This document shows, one piece after another, positions 59,111 to 64,000 of a stretch of 64,000 nucleotides of DNA. Within the stretch, counting starts at the first letter, position 1, and each line of letters opens with the position of its first letter. The stretch is from positions 1,798,001 to 1,862,000 of the forward strand of contig JALMQS010000852.1 of assembly GCA_024734495.1 (NCBI GenBank), written 5' to 3'. The notes beneath the pieces were generated by a model. That model was not told where the DNA came from, ran no database searches, and saw only the letters and a list, made by a program, of their open reading frames with translations. The position numbers and the translations under genes are program-made. Origin of the DNA: Forficula auricularia. Lineage: Eukaryota; Arthropoda; Insecta; Dermaptera; Forficulidae.

Positions 59111-59406
59111 AAAAAGGTTAATGATAATTTTATCAGAATTGAAATTCATACCATTGTGATGGGGTTGGAGCATAAAATCCAGATGTTCCTTATGTTGTTG
59201 AGCTAACATTCATATTTTCTTTGCACTGATGATTTTCCATAAAGATTAATGCCGACCAATTTCTAAATATGATTCATCATCAGGTAATTCTGAATTAAAT
59301 AATTATTCATTTGTCTTAGCTTTCAGCGATTATATGATATTGCCTTGGTCAGGAAAATAAAGAATTAACAATTTAAAATATAATTTCTTCAAAAATATAA
59401 AGTTAT

Positions 59407-59645
59407 ATATCGTCGGTCCTAAAGCAAAACCACGAATGTGCAGATTCATCATTTTGAAAAAACAAGGTCTGAAGTTTCTATTGGCTTCCAAAAAACAGGT
59501 TGCATACTTACTTAATCAAACCCACGACCATCTTCGCTCATCAATAATGTTGTTTCATGACATATTAAGTAAATTAGAATAATAATAACATCTTTGCAAA
59601 AAATTTTTTTTCACATTCGTGGTTTTGCCTTAGGACCGACGATAT
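59407..59645. mobile_element. Small inverted-end MITE
   Basis: Ends atatcgtcggtcctaaagca and complement with caaaaccacgaatgtg, about 34-bp arms, 239 bp in total. TA-rich flanks. Confidence 0.75.
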
Positions 59646-60175
59646 AATAAAGACCGGAAATTTATAGAATAAAAATAGTACAAATATGCAAAAAATTAGT
59701 GATTTGACTGTAATGCAATATAATTGTCTAAAACTAGGAAAAATAAAATTATTTAATTGAAACAATATTACCTGATCCTGAATCATATATTATTTTGGAT
59801 ATAAATAATCAGTTATTAGGGCTAATGAGTTCAGACAACACTAATACACTTAAGAGAATAATTAATAACTATTAAAAAAAAGTATAATAAACAGAATCTA
59901 ATGTCAATGGAATAAAATGGCGGCTGAAGGTTGAGTTGAATGAACGGTTGAAGCCGAATGTTTACGAACGGGTCCGAAAACTTCCGAACGAAAAATGGAA
60001 TAATTTCAAAATATGTACTTTAAATAAATTAGAGTTTTGGTGTTTTTTGAGGCTCTTGGAAACAGATCAAATGTCTTAGTTAGGAAAAAGAAATAAAATT
60101 TCCTTATATTCTATTTAAAATAAATTATTTTTACTTTACCATACAAGTTATGGTCAAGTATTGTAATAGGGCATG

Positions 60176-60300
60176 ACAAAAGTGGTTTTTGCTTCTTTTT
60201 TTCAAAATATCTCAAAAACGGCTGAAACTATTTTGATTAAAAAAATTGGGCGAAACCATGGCATTTCGCTCTACAAAAAAGCCCTAATAAGTGAACATCG
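60176..60300 (+). repeat. Dispersed repeat (partner 63845-63970)
   Basis: caaaatatctcaaaaacggc, aaaccatggc and ctctacaaaaaa are shared in direct orientation. Confidence 0.75.
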
Positions 60301-60519
60301 AAAAAATTATATCTTTTGAGATAATAATTGTTTTGTCAAAATGTCTGTTAGTCTGTGCGTTTTCAAATTTTTGTGGACGAGCTATCTCAAAAACTACTGT
60401 GAATATCAAAGCCAAATTTCACACATAGTTTTGGTCCATTGAGATTAAGAGCTGATTAGATTTTGGTGAATGTCGACCCAAAATTAAGGGGGGCTAAAAA
60501 TTAAAAATCTAGGCCATTT

Positions 60520-60840
60520 GAGCAAACTCAACCAAATTTTGTATACATAATCAGTCGACCCCAGAAGTCTAAAAATGCAAAAACTAACCCCCCAAAATGG
60601 GGGAGTTGGTGGGTGTAGGATCAGAAAATGAAAATCTAGGCCCTTGTACCAAACTCAACCAAATTTCGTATAGATAATCCATGGGCCCCCAGAAGACTAA
60701 AAATGCGAAAACTAACCACCCAAAATGGGGGGGGGGGGGTTGTAGGGCGAAAAAATGAAAATATAGGTCTATGAACCAAATTTTGTACACATAATCAGTG
60801 AGCCCCCAGAAATCTAAAAACGCAGATACTAACCCCCCTA
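60520..60840 (+). repeat. Tandem fragments of Helitron-like sequence, period about 117-127 bp
   Basis: ccaaattttgta recurs near 60532, 60659 and 60776, each followed by ataatc and ctaaaaatgcaaaaact or a variant. Confidence 0.8.
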
Positions 60841-60965
60841 TAATATTATAAATAATGTTATTAAATATTAGATATAAGTGAGCGGTAGGATGTATGGTAA
60901 AGTCAAGTGGATGGCCACATCAGAACGTGTAAGTTTATTTTTTTTAAATGCTTGTTAGTCTAGGG

Positions 60966-61779
60966 CAGGGCTGTCAAACCCGCGGCCCGCAGAACGCATG
61001 CAGCCCAGGACAGCAATGAATGCGGCCCGACATCAAATTATAATCTTCCTTAAAACATTGCGATTTTTATGTTACTGGAAAACATATTTGATACAATTTG
61101 ACCTGATAAGATTTTTTTTTTTCTAAAATAAGAAGAAATTGGAAAATGAAAATCGCCCTACAAGTTTGCAAAAAATAAAAGGCAGATTTTCAATTTTCAA
61201 TGTGAAAAAATATATCAAGAATATCGAAAAAATAATAACAATTTTGGCATATTTTGAACCATTTTTATAGATTTAAATATTTTACGTGCAAACTTTCTGA
61301 TTGAATATATAGAAATAAAATAAAAATTTAATAATGTTTCTTTATTAAAATTTTGTAAAAATTATCTACTCAGAAAGAAACAATATTTATTCACTTTTTA
61401 GAAATATGAATTTACATATACCTTGGTAAAGCTATTTTCGAGAATAAAATTTATTAAAAGCAAAATTATAAGCTCAGATAAAATAATAACGAAGTTTTGA
61501 ATATTTGAAAATTATCTTCATCTCATATTTCCATTTTTTTTTTTATTTATTATTTCAGTAATTAAAACTTTATGAAATAGTAAATGATTTAAAAACAAAA
61601 TCCTCGGACATTTCTGCTCTTTGTCATGGTGGATATCATTATTCTACATTATTAAGTATCTTTTTTGATTAACAAATAATTTCAATTGAATTTGTATATT
61701 TTATATGTGGTCCGAATCATTTGTTTTTTCTTCAAATACGGCCCGTGCAAGACAAAAGCTTGGACAATGGACACCCCTG
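60966..61779. mobile_element. hAT transposon 5, 814 bp, non-coding, perfect 8-bp target duplication
   Basis: Ends CAGGGCTGTCAAACCCGC and GGACACCCCTG. Flanks GTCTAGGG (60958-60965 and 61780-61787). Confidence 0.85.
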
Positions 61780-61787
61780 GTCTAGGG

Positions 61788-62230
61788 TCTAGGCAAATAT
61801 CGTGAAAAAAGGGCATTTACAGGAATCTCACGGTAAAGATTAATTGCTAGAATACCTTTATTCGTGCCTCAATATAACTACACTAAGGGCCGGTTGTATG
61901 TCGCAAAGTAAATGCTTTTCACTGTCAGTGCCTGGCATCTGATTGGCCATTCCAGTGGCTCCATTACCATCTACCCTGTGTTAGTGGTAAAAAGCATTTA
62001 CTTTGCGACATGCAACCGGCCCATAGCGACATACAACCGGCCCTAAGCTTCCCCCAAATCTGAATTGTGGAATTTGCGCTGCGCGCCTCAAAATGAGCAA
62101 ATTTCTGGGTTTTTCAGTTTTTCTTGAAAAACTCTAAAATGGCTTATCAAATCAATAAGATTTCTACTAGATAAATTAAAGTTGATTAAATTTTGCGCAA
62201 AATGATAACAATTTCAAGCATTTCGGTTCG
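61788..62230 (+). repeat. Left arm of inverted repeat (partner 63480-63765)
   Basis: tctaggcaaatat, cggtaaagatt, ggcttatcaaa and aaaatgataacaattt pair with the complement of 63480-63765. A MITE is inserted at 61887. Confidence 0.7.
61887..62043. mobile_element. PIF/Harbinger-like MITE (copy 3)
   Basis: GGGCCGGTTGTATGTCGC ends with TAA duplications (61884-61886, 62044-62046). The right tip is present twice in tandem. Confidence 0.8.
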
Positions 62231-62347
62231 GTAAATTCGGTACTAGCGCCAAAATATCTACATGTACACAACAAATACAAGTATTAGTGTGTAGAGCTGA
62301 AACATTCGTTACAAATTATATATGTGTGTATATGCATAATATATATA

Positions 62348-62713
62348 GTAAATATTAATGAGGTCATGGTCAATACCAGTACTAGAATATCCCAATACAT
62401 GGTTGAGCACTAGGCGTTAAGAGCCATTTTTTAGACAAAAAGGAGCAATTTTTTAAAAAATTGGAAAAAAGTGCTATTTTTGACAGGTGCTAGTAGAGAG
62501 CAGTTCTACTGAACCAAAATGTATGAAATTGTAAATATTAATGAGGTCATGGTCAATACCAGTACTAGAATATCCCAATACATGGTTGAGCACTAGGCGT
62601 TAAGAGCCATTTTTTAGACAAAAAGGAGCAATTTTTTAAAAAATTGGAAAAAAGTGCTATTTTTGACAGGTGCTAGTAGAGAGCAGTTCTACTGAACCAA
62701 AATGTATGAAATT
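62348..62713 (+). repeat. Perfect tandem duplication of 183 bp
   Basis: Two adjacent copies (62348-62530, 62531-62713) without a difference visible by eye, starting gtaaatattaatgaggtcat. Confidence 0.93.
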
Positions 62714-62985
62714 GTTATCATTTAAAAAATTGTTTATTAGGAAATTAGTTTACTTAATATCTAGAATGACTGAGGTAAAGAAATTCAAACTATAGAATGA
62801 AATGTAAAAATTTTTTATTTTTTAATAATTCTAATGAAAATTATATTAATAATACAAAATATAAAATATTTTCAGAATCTTTGTATAAGTGTCTGTCACA
62901 GAATATTCAGAGAGATTCCCACAAGATTTTCATCATTAAATAGATTATAAATTGTAAAGTAGTATGCAACAGGTATAATATTTTA

Positions 62986-63395
62986 TTGAAAAGTTTTTGT
63001 TTTGCCGAGAGTAGCAGAGTTGTTGAAAGAGGTCTGCTTGATGCAAAGAAACATACACACATATATATCGAGATGATATATCTGTATATATATTATTTGT
63101 TTTATTTTATTATTATAAATAATATATAGGGGGGGGGTCAGATAGGCTAGGCGGTAGCGTGACAGCGAGCTAACCAGGGGACCCGGGTTCGAATCCGACT
63201 CGAGGCAACCAGCTAAAATCTGACCCCCGGGGGTAGAGACAAATTTTCAAAAAACTATAACTAGTATCGTAATTAGGCTTATGGCTAGAAAGGCCGAAAA
63301 AAAAAAAAAAAAAAAAATAATATATATACAGATATATCATCTCGATATATATGTTTATTTGCATCAAGCAGAGGACAACCTCTTTGTTTCTCTTT
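62986..63395 (+). mobile_element. Foldback retroposon-like family, copy with a SINE-like insertion in the loop
   Basis: ttgaaaagtttttgttttgc leader, arms 63010-63110 and 63310-63395. Flanked by the 13-bp GTATAATATTTTA (62973-62985 and 63396-63408). Confidence 0.8.
63129..63310 (+). mobile_element. tRNA-derived SINE-like element
   Basis: tRNA-like head with gataggctaggcggtagcgt and a perfect B box GGTTCGAATCC (63186-63196), and a tail of about 20 A. Different from the SINEs at 941 and 33150. Confidence 0.6.
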
Positions 63396-63479
63396 GTATA
63401 ATATTTTAGTTTTTATTCCATTTAATTAAACTTCTAATCTAATTTTGTTACCTTTTTTTGAAAAATAAATTAAACTTCT

Positions 63480-63765
63480 TTAAATTCCACATAAAATGAT
63501 AACAATTTCATCCATTTTTTTAGTTAGAACCGGTATATCTAATAGAAATCTTTTTGTTTTGATAAGCCATTTTTGAAGTTATTCAAGAAAAACTGAAAAA
63601 ACCCCGAAATTCGCTCATTAAAGGCGCACATCGCAAATTCCAAATTTGCGGGAAAACTTAAGATAGTAATATTGGTGCACCAATTAAGTTTTTCCAGCTA
63701 TAAAATCTTTACCGGGAGATAATTCCTGTTAAAATCTAAATTTGCCTAGACTATGTCCCGGTACA
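63480..63765 (-). repeat. Right arm of inverted repeat (partner 61788-62230)
   Basis: ttttgataagccatttttga and aaatctttaccggg pair with the left arm. Confidence 0.7.
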
Positions 63766-63844
63766 TAAAATCGATAATTATATGGGGAATAACATGCTCA
63801 TACCCTTTTTCCGAAATTTCTTTGTTCTATTACTTTAATATACA

Positions 63845-63970
63845 GGTAACACTGGGGTTTTTTGATTCGTTTTTTCGAAATATCTCAAAAACAGCTGAAA
63901 CTATTTTATTAAAAAAATTGAGTTAAACCATGGCGTTTTGCTCTACAAAAAAGTCCTAATGAGTGAACAT
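63845..63970 (+). repeat. Dispersed repeat (partner 60176-60300)
   Basis: Shares the cgaaatatctcaaaaac phrase and following text. The next bases (agggtggtccttattttgg) also occur at 1390. Confidence 0.75.
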
Positions 63971-64000
63971 TAGGGTGGTCCTTATTTTGGTAATTTTCGA

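Noticed and set aside
63137..63210. Possible functional tRNA gene
   Set aside because: A and B boxes are good but no acceptor stem or anticodon arm can be folded, and an A-tail follows, so it is a SINE head.

Overview
The window looks like nuclear DNA of an arthropod, most likely an insect. It is very AT-rich, has a spliced gene with GT-AG introns, and carries a mauritiana-type mariner, RTE-like and jockey-like LINEs, a Penelope-like GIY-YIG fragment, several hAT relics, Helitron-like repeats and tRNA-derived SINEs. The species cannot be named from the sequence alone. No bacterial or viral gene organisation is present.

The only host gene I can support is a plus-strand seven-coding-exon homologue of the mitochondrial A-kinase anchor protein AKAP1 (Drosophila spoonbill/yu). 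It runs from 21039 to about 35.8 kb and encodes 1343 residues: an N-terminal membrane anchor, a very long Ser/Asn/Asp/Glu tandem-repeat region, a KH RNA-binding domain and a Tudor domain. Its introns hold a broken RTE-like LINE, PIF/Harbinger-like and piggyBac-like MITEs, a tRNA-SINE and other repeats.

Everything else is layered mobile-element debris. 0-20 kb: tRNA-SINE, hAT MITE inside another MITE, Helitron-like copies, a 119-bp tandem array, GC-rich nested MITE, Penelope-type tails, two hAT relics. 36-41 kb: a long inverted repeat holding palindromic elements. 41-46 kb: jockey-like LINE pieces in opposite orientation, one inside a hAT relic, and a LINE RNase H fragment. 46.2-47.5 kb: a full-length mariner whose first catalytic Asp is Asn. 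49-51 kb: a second 119-bp array abutting a gypsy-like gag. 53-64 kb: further hAT elements with intact 8-bp target duplications, a GC-rich patch with a TATA box, the GIY-YIG fragment, an RTE-like 3' end and foldback retroposon-like copies.

Insertion order can often be read from target-site duplications. Best case: an inverted-repeat element at 19.1 kb was hit by a hAT element, whose right target duplication was later split by a Harbinger-like MITE. The most interesting unexplained items are (1) a short foldback family with 11-13 bp target duplications and one 5'-truncated copy, (2) hammerhead-ribozyme-like cores in several Penelope-type tails, (3) the D156N mariner, and (4) the repeat-expanded AKAP1 exon.
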